In this document: piece after piece, positions 47,903-57,284 of the stretch
How the letters are laid out: every line of letters starts with the position of its first letter
Position numbering within the stretch: position 1 is the stretch's first letter
Source: Haladaptatus sp. R4
Lineage (GTDB): Archaea > Halobacteriota > Halobacteria > Halobacteriales > Haladaptataceae
Assembly: GCF_001625445.1 (NCBI RefSeq)
Contig: NZ_LWHG01000032.1
Location: forward strand, 62,001 to 126,000
Reading direction: 5' to 3'
DNA length: 64,000 nucleotides
The notes under the pieces: model-generated
Databases searched by the model: none
Told to the model about the DNA's origin: nothing
What the model saw: the letters and a program-made list of their open reading frames with translations, nothing else
Program-made: the position numbers and the translations under genes

Positions 47903-49613
47903 TTATCGCCCGAATTCGAAGCCGGAATCGGTAGCCGTCTCGGTCTCCTCGGTGTCCGAATGGCCGTCGCGGAGACGCCGGACGCGGGCCTCCAGTTCGG
48001 CGATGGCTTCGGTCTGATCGTCCGTCGCCGCCACGATGTTGTCCGCGGCTTCCTCCGTATCCGAAGCGTGTTCGCGTGCCGACTCCAACGTCGAGGTCAA
48101 CTCCTCGACCGTCACCGCTTGATTGTTGGTCTCCCGCGAAACCTCCGCGATTCCGTTCGCGGACTCGTCGATGGCGTTCGCGATATCTTCGAGCGCGGTT
48201 AGAACGTTCGAAATCTGGCCACTCGCGGTCGTTATCCGTTGGTGGGACTGCTCGGCGGCGACTACCGTCGAGTCGGTCTGGGTCTGGAGTCGTCGATGTT
48301 CGTCGCTATCCGTTCGGTGTGCTGGCGGGTTTCGTCCGCGAGCGACTTCACCTCGTCGGCGACGACGGCGAACCCATCGCCGTCGTCGCCGCGCGGGCCG
48401 CCTCGATATTGGCGTTCAAGGCGAGGAGGTTGGTCTGTTCGGCCACGTCGGAAATTATCTCGACCACGTCCTCGATGTCGTCCATCCGTTCGCCGAGATC
48501 GGTAACGCTATCCACGAGGTCCTCGCCGATGTCGGTGACTTCGTTGGTAGCAGTGCGGGCATCCTCGGAGGCATCGAGACCGTCGTTGGCGGCCTCACGA
48601 GCCGTCGAGGCGGCCGAATCAACCTGTTCGGCGGTAGCGGCGACCTCCTCCATGCTCGCCGAGAACGTCTGCATCTCGCCGACGCTCTGGACCAGCAGGT
48701 CGTTTTGCTCGCCGACGTTGCGAGCGATATCGTCCGCGGCGGTGACGGATCGTTCGACTGATTCGCCGAGCAAGGCCGCCTGCTGGTCGACGCGAACCAC
48801 GACGTCCTGAAGATCGTCGGCCATCTCGTTCACCTCGTCGACGACCCCGAGAAGCCGGGAATCGATGGCATCGCTGTCGGTAAAGGAAGCGCGGGCGTCG
48901 AGGTTTCCGGCCGTCAGCGCACGGAGCGTCCCCGATACCTCGTCGACCAGCGCCTCGGTCGCTTCCTGCCGTCGGCGCTCATCAGTCAGATCCTGTGCCA
49001 TCTCGATAGCGCCGATCAGTTCGCCGTTCTCGTAGAGCGGCATCACGGTAATCCGGGCGTAGCGCTCGACGTCACCGCTATGGTCGGCGACGTGGTCCTC
49101 CTTGACGTAGAGGTGCCGTGATCGGTCTGCGAGCCGTAGCCCGTAGACCTCGTCGGCCGCCTTCGGTGCGGCGAGCACCTGCTCTATCATCGTCTTCTCG
49201 GGAGTGTCGTAGAGGAGCATACCGATATCAGTCCGTTCGAACGCACGCTCAGAAGGGATGCCGGTGAGTACTTCCATTTCGTGATTCCATGCCCTGATCT
49301 TCCCCTCGGTACAGATCATGAAGGCGGCTTGAGGAATTCCGTCGAGCAACACTTGCTCATCCACGTGGAACCCCCGGGCGACCGATTCTCCAATTTCTGG
49401 GGCGTCCGAGTCCGACGATTTGTCTGGTCCGGGTTCGACCGAATCCGACGGTCTGTCGGGCACGGATTCGTCCGTATCCGACGATTCGCCCGCTTCGTCG
49501 GTGCGCGGTGTCGCAGTGACACGTCCTCCGTCGGGACGGGCAGCGTGGTTCTCGGTATCAACCACGTTCCCGCGAAGCCACGAGTAGACCCCCTGCAACC
49601 AGGCAATATTCAT
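47903..49613 (-). CDS. soluble PAS-containing transducer (MCP/Htr type), two frameshifts
   Basis: About 570 residues. It starts MNIAWLQGVYSWLRG at 49613, with AATATTTAG about 25 nt upstream (leaderless). An acidic linker of Ser-Asp-Glu repeats leads to a PAS domain (IPQAAFMICTEGKIRAWNHEME), a HAMP-like helical region (LTAGNLDARASF) and the MCP signalling coiled coil with hairpin tip [42 protein letters not shown]. Frame changes fall near 48385 and 48300; the C-terminus resumes to 47903. No transmembrane helix is seen, so it is a cytoplasmic chemotaxis or taxis receptor. Confidence 0.88.
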
Positions 49614-49825
49614 ACTCAATTCAATTATCTAAATATTCATATGTGTTTCCCCTGAGAATCGAGGGGGAAATTTCCACAGACACTGATTTTTGATTTGGTC
49701 GTCGATCTGGCCGCTATCGGCTCTGGGTCGTCGAGCAAAAATCGCGGCGATGGGTCGAAGACGGTCAGTTCCAAACTCGTGGTCCGTAACGCTTCGAAAG
49801 GATTGCCGGAGCCGAGGTCGGGTCT

Positions 49826-50935
49826 TCAGAGCGCTTGCCACGTCCGGGGCGAGTCGTTCAGGCGCTCACAGCCGTCCTCGGTGATGACGACCAAGTCCTC
49901 GATTCGGACGCCGAACTCGCCGGGGAGGTAGATGCCGGGTTCGACGCTGAACACCATTCCGGGTTCGAGTTCGAGGTCGTTGCCCTCCACAATGTACGGC
50001 CCTTCGTGTACGTCCAACCCGACGCCGTGACCCGTGCGATGGATGAACTCGTCGCCGTAGCCGTAGGACTCGATGACCTCACGAGCGGCACGGTCCACGG
50101 ATTCGGCGGTGACGCCGGATTGGGCGGCTTCGACACCCGCCTGTTCGGCTTCGAGGACGGCCCGGTGTACCTCTTCGTACCTTTCGGGCGGGTCGCCCGC
50201 GAACACGACGGTTCGGGTCTGGTCGCCGGGGTAGCCGCCAACGAACGCGCCGAAGTCGAGGACGACGGGGTCGCCGTAGCCGATTTCGCGGTCACCGTAG
50301 CCGTGGTGCGGTTTCGCGCCGTTCGGACCGGAACCGACGATGGTGTCGAAGGCGAGTTCGTCGCCCCCCGCGTCGACAGTCGGGCTTCGATCTCGGCGGC
50401 CAGTTCGGACTCCGTCATCCCGATGGCGTCCTCGCCGAGTTCCCGGATTTCGACGTGCTCGGTCCGCGACCTCGCCAGCCGTTCGGAGCGCTTCGATTTC
50501 CCCCCCGTCCTTGCGCATTCTCAGGTGGTCGAGCACTTCGCTGGCCAGTCCGAACGTCGCGTCGGGGAGGGTACGCCGGAGACCTTGGGTGAACAGCGCC
50601 CACATCCGGTCGTCCACGAGGAGGTGGCCGCCGTGGAGGCCGAACTCGTCGGCGACCGATTCCACGAGCGAGAGCGGGTCCTCGCCGTCGCTCCACGTCC
50701 GAACGTCGGAAATCCACGACTCGTCGGCTATCTGCTCGCCGTACATGTCGGGGACGACGAAAACGGGGTCGTCGTCCTCCGGGACGAAGAGGAGCAGGTG
50801 TCGTTCGCCGGGATGTTCCCGGAAGCCGGAGAGGTAAAACAGGTTCGTGCTCGGGAAAAGGACGAGGGCATCGGCGTCGGCCGCATCCAATCGCTGCTGA
50901 CACCGGCGGGTTCGTTCCGCGAAAGCGTCCGTCAT
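49826..50935 (-). CDS. M24 Xaa-Pro aminopeptidase-like, two compensating frameshifts
   Basis: About 370 residues. The N-terminal creatinase domain reads LFPSTNLFYLSGFREHPGER. The pita-bread domain has metal ligands in VVLDFGAFVGGYPGDQTRT, IHRTGHGVGLDVHEGPYI, FSVEPGIYL and FGVRIEDLVVITEDG. Between about 50370 and 50465 the frame is displaced; the local protein should read MTESELAAEIEARLSTRG in the neighbouring frame. It removes N-terminal residues before proline in the cytoplasm. Start MTDAFAERTRRCQ at 50935. Confidence 0.9.
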   Translation of the reverse strand: MTDAFAERTRRCQQRLDAADADALVLFPSTNLFYLSGFREHPGERHLLLFVPEDDDPVFVVPDMYGEQIADESWISDVRTWSDGEDPLSLVESVADEFGLHGGHLLVDDRMWALFTQGLRRTLPDATFGLASEVLDHLRMRKDGGEIEALRTAGEVADRARRNPGTRRGRHRDDGVRTGRRDRSPTVDAGGDELAFDTIVGSGPNGAKPHHGYGDREIGYGDPVVLDFGAFVGGYPGDQTRTVVFAGDPPERYEEVHRAVLEAEQAGVEAAQSGVTAESVDRAAREVIESYGYGDEFIHRTGHGVGLDVHEGPYIVEGNDLELEPGMVFSVEPGIYLPGEFGVRIEDLVVITEDGCERLNDSPRTWQAL

Positions 50936-51091
50936 GTCCCGGATATCGGAACCCGAAGCGTAAAAGTTGGTGCTCCGGGGCAATCCCGAACGGGAAGCTT
51001 CCGCTGGAAACGGGAGTGACGACGAAAAACGAATAACGAAGACCGGGACAAGGTTGCCGAATAAATCGCCGAACCGACAGACGCTCCGAAC

Positions 51092-51454
51092 CTACACTGC
51101 GTCGATTCCGCGGTTCCCGGTTCTGACCTGACAGGCGTCGAGAACCGGGAGGACGAATATCTTTCCGTCACCGGGTTCGCCGGTGTGAGCCGCTTCGCGG
51201 ATCGCTTCCACGACGTCCTCGGCGGGCGTGTCCGCGACGACGCACTCGATTTTGACCTTCTGATGGAGGTCGACGACGTACTCCTCGCCGCGCCACTGAC
51301 TTTTCGTGGCCGGTTGACTGCCGCGTCCCGAGACGTTCGTGACGGTCAGACTGGGCGCACCGGCTTCCACGAGCGCGCGCTTTACGTCCGCCAATCGGTC
51401 GGGACGAATGATCGCGACAACCATCTCGATTCCGGAATCGGCCGCGGCGGTCAT
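51092..51454 (-). CDS. glnK: PII signal protein GlnK
   Basis: 120 residues. PII signatures: [21 protein letters not shown], the T-loop region [20 protein letters not shown] and the C-terminal ATP-site [13 protein letters not shown]. It lacks the bacterial uridylylation Tyr context (EYVV is followed by D). It regulates the adjacent ammonium channel by 2-oxoglutarate and ATP/ADP. Its ATG overlaps the amt stop (ATGA), the standard amtB-glnK pairing. Confidence 0.95.
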   Translation of the reverse strand: MTAAADSGIEMVVAIIRPDRLADVKRALVEAGAPSLTVTNVSGRGSQPATKSQWRGEEYVVDLHQKVKIECVVADTPAEDVVEAIREAAHTGEPGDGKIFVLPVLDACQVRTGNRGIDAV

Positions 51455-52823
51455 TTGTGTTCACCCCCGTCCGCGATGGCGTGACCATCCGTCGCTCCCG
51501 TCGGCGAGCCACCACCGGTTTCGTCGAACGATTCGACGAACTCGGGGTAGGCCACGATGCCGTGTTCGGAGCTGTCCAGACCGGTGTGTTCGTCCTCCTC
51601 GTCCACGCGCAGGCCCACGGTGACTTCCGCGAGCTTGAACACGAGGTAGGAGGTGACGAGCGTCCAGATAGCGATGGTCAAGATGCCGACCGTCTGCATG
51701 GTGAACTGTGCGAGCGAGAAGCCGGAAACGGCAAACACCGGAATCAACCACGTACCGATCGCACCCGCGCTTCCGTGGACGCAGAACACGCCACAGACGT
51801 CATCGACTTTGAGCGTATCGACGACCCAGCGGTAGACGAGGGGCACCTGCACGCCCGCGATGGCACCGAGGGCGATTCCGCCGAACCACGTGACGTGGGG
51901 GACCGCACCCGTGACGGCCACGAGACCGGCGAGCAAGCCGTTCGCCGTGAACAGCGGGTCGGGTTTGCCTTCGAGGAACGTCGTCGCAATCGCCGCGGCG
52001 ACGGCACCCGCACCCATGCCGAGGGTGGTATTCAACGCGACGCGACCGAGCGCGCACCGGTGAAGACCAGACTACCGCTCGACGCATCGAGGACGGTCGC
52101 CTGCGTTCCGACGTTGAAACCGTACCAGCCGAACGCGAGGATGAACGTCCCGAGCATCACGAGCGTCAGCGAGTGGCCGGGGATGGGAACGCTGTTTCCC
52201 TCCTTGTCGAACCGTCCGCGGCGAGGTCCGACCATGTACGCGCCCACGAGCCCCGCGATGCCGCCGAGCATGTGAACCACGGTTGCGCCCGCGAAGTCCA
52301 TGTAACCGACGCCGTCCGCGATACCGTAAATCGATCCGACCGCCTGACCGAGGAACCCGCCGGCAGTCAGCAGACCGGCGTCGGACCACGCGAATCCCTG
52401 AATGACGGGGTAGATGACCGCCGTCAGGGCGATGGAGTAGAACAGGTACGCCTTGAACTTCAGGCGTTCCGCGACTGCCCCACTGACGATAGTCGCCGCC
52501 GTCATGGCGAACACCGCGCCGAACAGCCAACCGATCCACGAATCCGGGCTGTTGACGTAGGAGAACGCACCGGCCAGTGACAGTCCGCCGGGAGCCAGGA
52601 ACGTCGCGGCGATGGCCGCGATGCCGGACCCGACGAGGAAGTAGATGAGGACGCCGAGCGACCAGTCCATCAAGTTCTTCATGAGGACGTTCGCGACGTT
52701 CTTCGCCCGAACCTGTCCAGCCTCCAGCATGGCGAATCCGGGTTGCATGAAGAAGATGAGGAACGAGACGGTGAGTATCCAGACGTTGTTGACTCCGTCC
52801 GCGACAGTGCCGATGTCAACCAT
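51451..52823 (-). CDS. amt: ammonium transporter (Amt), one frameshift
   Basis: About 457 residues, 11 helices. Motifs: [39 protein letters not shown] (pore His), [13 protein letters not shown] and [19 protein letters not shown] (second pore His). The frame changes near 52050, in a GCGCGC run, between VFTGA and [13 protein letters not shown]. The acidic C-terminal tail is longer than in bacterial AmtB. It conducts ammonium or ammonia across the membrane under GlnK control. Start [13 protein letters not shown]. Confidence 0.93.
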
Positions 52824-52842
52824 CAGCCGTCACACTCCTCGA

Positions 52843-52858
52843 ACCCCGTTGGAGGGGT
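52843..52858 (-). promoter_or_regulatory. inverted repeat in amt leader
   Basis: ACCCC-GTTGGA-GGGGT, 20 nt upstream of the amt ATG. It can form a 5-bp G/C hairpin in the mRNA or serve as a protein site. Function inferred only. Confidence 0.35.
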
Positions 52859-53145
52859 ATCGATAACAAGATTGTTTGCCTTTTCACCCATTTTGACTGC
52901 GTTCGTAATCCAAGCCACGGTATAGAGTCGTGATTCATAAGGATATAAAATTGATCGTTTACAAGCGTCCAGTTAATCAATTCTTTGTTGACGAACAGCC
53001 ACTTTACAATCGAATATATTCCATATAAGGTTGTAAAGCGTACAGAAATAGGATGTATGTAGTGTCTAAATCGGACGAGTGTAAACATTATAAATTGACA
53101 TGTCCGAGGCCGGGAATTCGAGCCGCGCGCTATCTGTGAACGTAC

Positions 53146-53182
53146 TTCACTGTGCACAATTACATATGTTCACCGTGCACAA
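53146..53182 (+). promoter_or_regulatory. paired direct repeats upstream of nadE
   Basis: TTCACTGTGCACAA (53146-53159) and TTCACCGTGCACAA (53169-53182), start-to-start distance 23 bp, each containing the palindrome GTGCAC. Two-turn spacing suggests cooperative binding of a dimeric regulator of amt-glnK or nadE. Confidence 0.5.
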
Positions 53183-53382
53183 ACGGCGTGATTAAAGGCC
53201 CTATTACAGAATCCGAAAATATGGATTGGCACACGAGAAGTGTTTTATACTACCGTATTGTTTCGTTATTTCGTGAGCAGAAATACAAACGTGGTCAAAT
53301 ACCGCCCGAATTGCCCCCTTTGTTGTTCTAGTCCGTTTGGCAGTGTGAGCCGTCGTCCGTGTGATGTGGGGGGGATGGGAAC

Positions 53383-54211
53383 GTGACGACGTCCTATCTT
53401 CCTCCGGCGGAGATGTTGACCGACGAAAAAAACGTCTCGGCGACGTATCAGCAACTCACGCTCTTCATCGAGGAGTACGTCGAACGGTCGGGAGCCGAGG
53501 GTGTCGTCGTCGGAATGAGCGGCGGCGTCGATTCGACGTTGGCTGCGTACCTCGCGGTCGAGGCGCTCGGCTCCGACCGCGTGTTCGGACTCCTGCTCCC
53601 CTGTAACTTGACCGCCGAAGCGGGGAGTCACGATGCCCTGACCGTGGGAAGCGCTCGACATCGACTACGAGGAGATTCACCTCCAACCGCTCATTCGTGG
53701 GTTCGAAGAACTGATAAGCGGCGACGCGGAGCGCGACGATCGGGTGCAAGCGCTCGGTAACGCCATCGCACGCCTCCGGATGACCAGCACGTACTACGCG
53801 GCGAACACCCAATCCAGGCTCGTGCTCGGAACCGGCAATCGGTCGGAGCAACTGCTCGGTTACTTCACGAAACACGGAGACGGTGGGTGTGACCTCCTCC
53901 CGTTAGCGAACCTCTACAAGACGGAAGTACGCGCGCTCGCCCGGCACGTCGGACTCCCCCGGCGGATCGTCGAAAAGCCCTCGACGGCGGGACTGTGGGC
54001 CGAGCAGACCGACAAAGAGGAACTGGGTGCGTCCTACGAGCGAATCGACGCGGTCCTCCACTACGTCGTGGACAGACGCTACCGGGCGGAAACGGTCGCG
54101 GAGGAACTCGACATTCCGATAGAGACGGTCTGGGAAGTCGTCAACAGACACCTCGAAACTCACCACAAACGCCGTCTGCCAGCCACACCGGGCAGGGAAG
54201 TCACCGAATAA
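53383..54211 (+). CDS. nadE: NAD synthetase, one frameshift
   Basis: About 276 residues, the ammonia-dependent form without a glutaminase domain. The ATP pyrophosphatase loop GMSGGVDST is at 44-52, and VLGTGNRSEQLLGYFTKHGDGG plus PLANLYKTEVRALARHVG carry the NaAD-binding elements. The frame changes near 53645 (EALDIDYEEIHLQPL follows). It converts nicotinate adenine dinucleotide to NAD. Proximity to the ammonium channel is suggestive because NH3 is its substrate. Start is GTG 53383; ATG 53413 (MLTDEKN) is an alternative. Confidence 0.92.
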
Positions 54212-54323
54212 CGACCTCCCGTTCCGACGGACTGGTCGAGATTCGAAGGAGGTCAGCGATTTTACCCCGAGCGATATAATCACGGACCACGTAAGGGCTG
54301 TATGGGTGGGGACCCGAACGCAG

Positions 54324-55640
54324 ATGGCTGACGATACAGCGCTGCCGATGGAGCGGTCGCGTCTCGCGTGGTGGTTGGTCGGCGTCGTCCTTGCGATCAT
54401 CGTTCTGTTCGTCTTCTACTCGTTCGAGGGGACGTTCGTACTCGGCCTGTTCATGTACTACGCGACGCGGCCGATATACAACCGTCTCGAACACCGACTC
54501 GGTCATCCGGGACTGACCGCGTTCGCGTCGTTGATAGCGGTCGCGCTTCCCGTCGTCGTGCTCATCTCCTACGCTGTCGCCGTGAGCGCGGTCGAAGTGG
54601 CGGCGATAGCTGGCGAGTCGTTGAAGGGGTACGAGGGCGTTCTCCGGCCGTATTTCGACCTCTCATCGCTGACGGTCCATCCGCAGCGAATCGTCCATCT
54701 CCTCCAGCAGAGCCAGGGAGAGATCATGCGGTTCGGCGGGCCAGAACTGCTCAAAACGGCGGCCGACTTGGCGGCGGCGTTCGGAACCGCGCTCCTCCAG
54801 TTGTTCGTCGCGCTCGCGTTCGCCTTCTACCTGCTCCGGGACGACGACAAACTCGTCCGGTGGTTCGTGCGCGACATCGGCGGCGAACGGAGCACGGCGT
54901 ACAGCTACCTCGCTGCGGTGGACCGAAGCCTGCAAACGGTGTACTTCGGCAACATCCTGAACGCCTTCGTCGTCGGCCTCGCCGCCGCCGTGGTGTACAA
55001 CCTCGCCAACGTCTTCGCACCGCCGGGACTCGCGGTGCCGCTTCCGACGCTACTCGGCTTGCTCACCGGAATCGCTAGCCTCGTTCCGATCGTCGGGGTG
55101 AAGTTGATCTACGTGCCTATCGCGGCCTACCTCCTCGTCAAATCGCTCGACACCGGGATTCGAACCATCTGGTTCCCGGTGGCGTTCGTCGCGCTGTTCA
55201 TCATCGTCATCGACCTCGTGGCGGAAACGGTCATCCGACCATATATCACGGGACGGGAGTTGCACGTCGGGTTGATGCTGTTCGCGTACATCTTCGGGCC
55301 GTTGCTGTTCGGCTGGTACGGGCTGTTTTTCGGGCCGTTGTTGCTCGTCTTGCTGATCCAGTTCAATCGCGTCGTCCTCCCCGATTTGATACAGGGAGAA
55401 CCGCTCCCGAAACGGCACGCGACGGGTGAACCGGCCGAAAGCGGGGAGCCACGGACCGACGAGAGCGAGAAGGTGAACATGGGGACCGAATGGGAAGAAG
55501 CGGGGGAGTTGGGGAAGGACGAAACGGAGTCGGACGGTAAAACGGAATCGAATGGCGAGGAGGAGTCGGACGGCAAAACGGAATCGGGGAACGGGACCGA
55601 GGACGACGTGAACCGATCTCCCGGACGAGGGTCACCGTGA
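54324..55640 (+). CDS. AI-2E family permease
   Basis: 438 residues from MADDTALPMERSRLAWWL. Seven to eight helices in the PF01594 arrangement, including FVLGLFMYYATRPIYNRLE, LFVALAFAFYLLRDDDKLV, LPTLLGLLTGIASLVPIVGVK and LMLFAYIFGPLLFGWYGLFFGPL. Family members export AI-2 or, in other species, exchange Na+ for H+; the function here is not settled. The C-terminal 70 residues are an acidic tail with repeated ESDGKTES units, probably cytoplasmic and disordered. A GTG 18 bases upstream is possible. Confidence 0.88.
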   Translation: MADDTALPMERSRLAWWLVGVVLAIIVLFVFYSFEGTFVLGLFMYYATRPIYNRLEHRLGHPGLTAFASLIAVALPVVVLISYAVAVSAVEVAAIAGESLKGYEGVLRPYFDLSSLTVHPQRIVHLLQQSQGEIMRFGGPELLKTAADLAAAFGTALLQLFVALAFAFYLLRDDDKLVRWFVRDIGGERSTAYSYLAAVDRSLQTVYFGNILNAFVVGLAAAVVYNLANVFAPPGLAVPLPTLLGLLTGIASLVPIVGVKLIYVPIAAYLLVKSLDTGIRTIWFPVAFVALFIIVIDLVAETVIRPYITGRELHVGLMLFAYIFGPLLFGWYGLFFGPLLLVLLIQFNRVVLPDLIQGEPLPKRHATGEPAESGEPRTDESEKVNMGTEWEEAGELGKDETESDGKTESNGEEESDGKTESGNGTEDDVNRSPGRGSP

Positions 55641-55715
55641 CGAGGACGACACTACGAGTCCCACGTGAGGGACGAAAGGTGGAGATGGGAAATCTTCGGG
55701 AACGAAACCCGATGA

Positions 55716-55994
55716 TCAGTACTGTTCCTTATCGATGTCCTCCAGATGGCGCTGGATTCGGTCGAACTTATCGACCTCGACGAACGCGTACTCGGCGCCG
55801 CCGAAGAACGAATCCGGCACCTCGGAATCCGTGAGGAGCAGTTCGGGGTCCGAATCGACGTGATTCACCTTCTGGAACGGGATGACGCGGGCCAGCGGTG
55901 GGTCAGCATTAATACAGACGACCGCGTTTTCCTGCACGAGCACCGCGTCGTACTCCTGTGCCTCGTATTCGTCTACCGCGAAGACCGTGGGCAT
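55716..55994 (-). CDS. hypothetical acidic protein, 92 residues
   Basis: It starts MPTVFAVDEYEAQEYDAVLV and ends RHLEDIDKEQY. It is acidic, probably one compact domain (VVCINADPPLARVIPFQKVNHV), with no Cys-rich or membrane features. Uninterrupted. It is divergent from the gene at 56026 across 31 bp. No family was recognised. Confidence 0.65.
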   Translation of the reverse strand: MPTVFAVDEYEAQEYDAVLVQENAVVCINADPPLARVIPFQKVNHVDSDPELLLTDSEVPDSFFGGAEYAFVEVDKFDRIQRHLEDIDKEQY

Positions 55995-56025
55995 GTGTGA
56001 ATCGACGCACGGAACGATATTAAAA

Positions 56026-56313
56026 ATGAACCCGAGCGAACTCGACCGACGGCTACGCGAGCGATTCGACGCACCGGAAGGTGCACGCAGGGTCGTCGTC
56101 CGGGAAGCCCGCGACCTGTCCGATTCGGGCCGGTATCGGAAACACGCGGGCATCGAACTCACCGCGTCTGCCATCGTCGGCCATCTGGAGGACGCACCGG
56201 ACGACATGTCCCTCCCCGAGAAGTGGAACTGGTGGGTCGGGTCGCTCGAAATCGCCTACGGTGGCTACACCGAATTTCTCGTCGTTCGCTGGCAGGGAAG
56301 CGAGAATCAGTGA
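56026..56313 (+). CDS. hypothetical protein, 95 residues
   Basis: It starts MNPSELDRRLRERFDAPEGA directly after an AATATTAAAA element. It has a helical, mixed-charge N-terminus and a tryptophan-rich middle (LPEKWNWWVGSLEIAYGGYTEFLVV). The stop abuts the convergent CPBP gene with no gap. No known family; the intact frame and haloarchaeal composition support a real gene. Confidence 0.65.
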   Translation: MNPSELDRRLRERFDAPEGARRVVVREARDLSDSGRYRKHAGIELTASAIVGHLEDAPDDMSLPEKWNWWVGSLEIAYGGYTEFLVVRWQGSENQ

Positions 56314-57051
56314 CTACGGGTTGAGTTGACCCGTCACCATCAGATAGGCGAGCGCGAACTGAATCGCGTTGAACGCGCCGTGGATCAGCGCCGAGACGAC
56401 GAGGTTTTGCGTGTACTCGTAGGCCGCACCGAGGACCGGCGAGAGCACGAGCAGGATGGCGAGATAGACGAGTTTTCCCGCGCCCTGCAACGAGAAGAAA
56501 TGGACGAGCGCGAAGATCAGACTCGCCAGCGCGATGGCGGGCCACCGTCCGAACGACTCCCGGAGACGCCCCTGGACCACCCCGCGATACAGCAGTTCCT
56601 CGCCGGGTCCGATGAGCAGGAACGAGAGCGGAATCAGGAGCAAAAACACGTTCGGGTCGCGTTCCCCGATGGCCGCCAGTTCGTTCTGTGCCGACTGAAT
56701 CCCGAAGGTCGTGAGCACGAGCGACACCACGATGAGACCGCCGTAGAAGACGGCGAATCCGCCGACCGTCCACCCGAGGTCCGAGAGCGTCGGAATCCGT
56801 GCGTGAATGTAGCCGAGGCCGCGTCCCGTGTAGTGGAGATACGCCAGTGCGAACAGACCGAAGGAAACGCCCTGTCCCATGACGATCGAAACCGCGACGA
56901 GCAACGTCGGTCGGGAGAGCAGGGCGATACCGGCCGCGGAAAACAGAATCGCCGTGAACAGGACGACGATGACCGCGAACGCGTACCCTCCAAATCCCAA
57001 TCCGACTGCGGTAAACGTCGCCCGAGTCTTCGGGTTCCAGATCGCGCTCAT
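56314..57051 (-). CDS. CPBP-family intramembrane metalloprotease
   Basis: 245 residues, about eight helices. The glutamate motif GPGEELLYRGVVQ, the His motif FALVHFF and the third motif HGAFNAIQFAL are those of CPBP/Rce1-like (PF02517) proteases. It probably cleaves within or next to membrane segments; the substrates are unknown. Start MSAIWNPKTRATFTAVG at 57051. The reading is intact. Confidence 0.92.
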   Translation of the reverse strand: MSAIWNPKTRATFTAVGLGFGGYAFAVIVVLFTAILFSAAGIALLSRPTLLVAVSIVMGQGVSFGLFALAYLHYTGRGLGYIHARIPTLSDLGWTVGGFAVFYGGLIVVSLVLTTFGIQSAQNELAAIGERDPNVFLLLIPLSFLLIGPGEELLYRGVVQGRLRESFGRWPAIALASLIFALVHFFSLQGAGKLVYLAILLVLSPVLGAAYEYTQNLVVSALIHGAFNAIQFALAYLMVTGQLNP

Positions 57052-57284
57052 TCGCTCGCCTCATCGAGATTCGCGCCAGTCGCTGTCGTAATTTTCCCGT
57101 TCACCCCAAATCCTCCGCCTCGTATGTTTACTCGCAGGGTACTGGTTGTTGTGTAGAAATACTGCCAGTAACCCGGGAACGAAAACGGCGGGAATCGGTT
57201 GAGAGAGTGGGAATCGCGGTTGGAATCAAAACGGTGAGAGCGATGATATGAAAATAGGTGGCCGTCCCGACACGGCAATTCGAT

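Larger units (their letters stand above)
52824..53382. other. AT-rich intergenic region between amt and nadE
   Basis: About 560 bp, clearly more AT-rich than its surroundings, between divergent genes. It holds an inverted repeat near the amt start (52843-52858), several TATA-like tracts and a pair of direct repeats (53146-53182). A 113-codon frame on the minus strand has no haloarchaeal composition and is not accepted as a gene. Confidence 0.6.

Noticed and set aside
52816-53157. 113-codon minus-strand frame in the AT-rich amt/nadE gap
   Set aside because: The composition is un-haloarchaeal and it overlaps the amt start region; it is better explained as a chance frame in AT-rich DNA.
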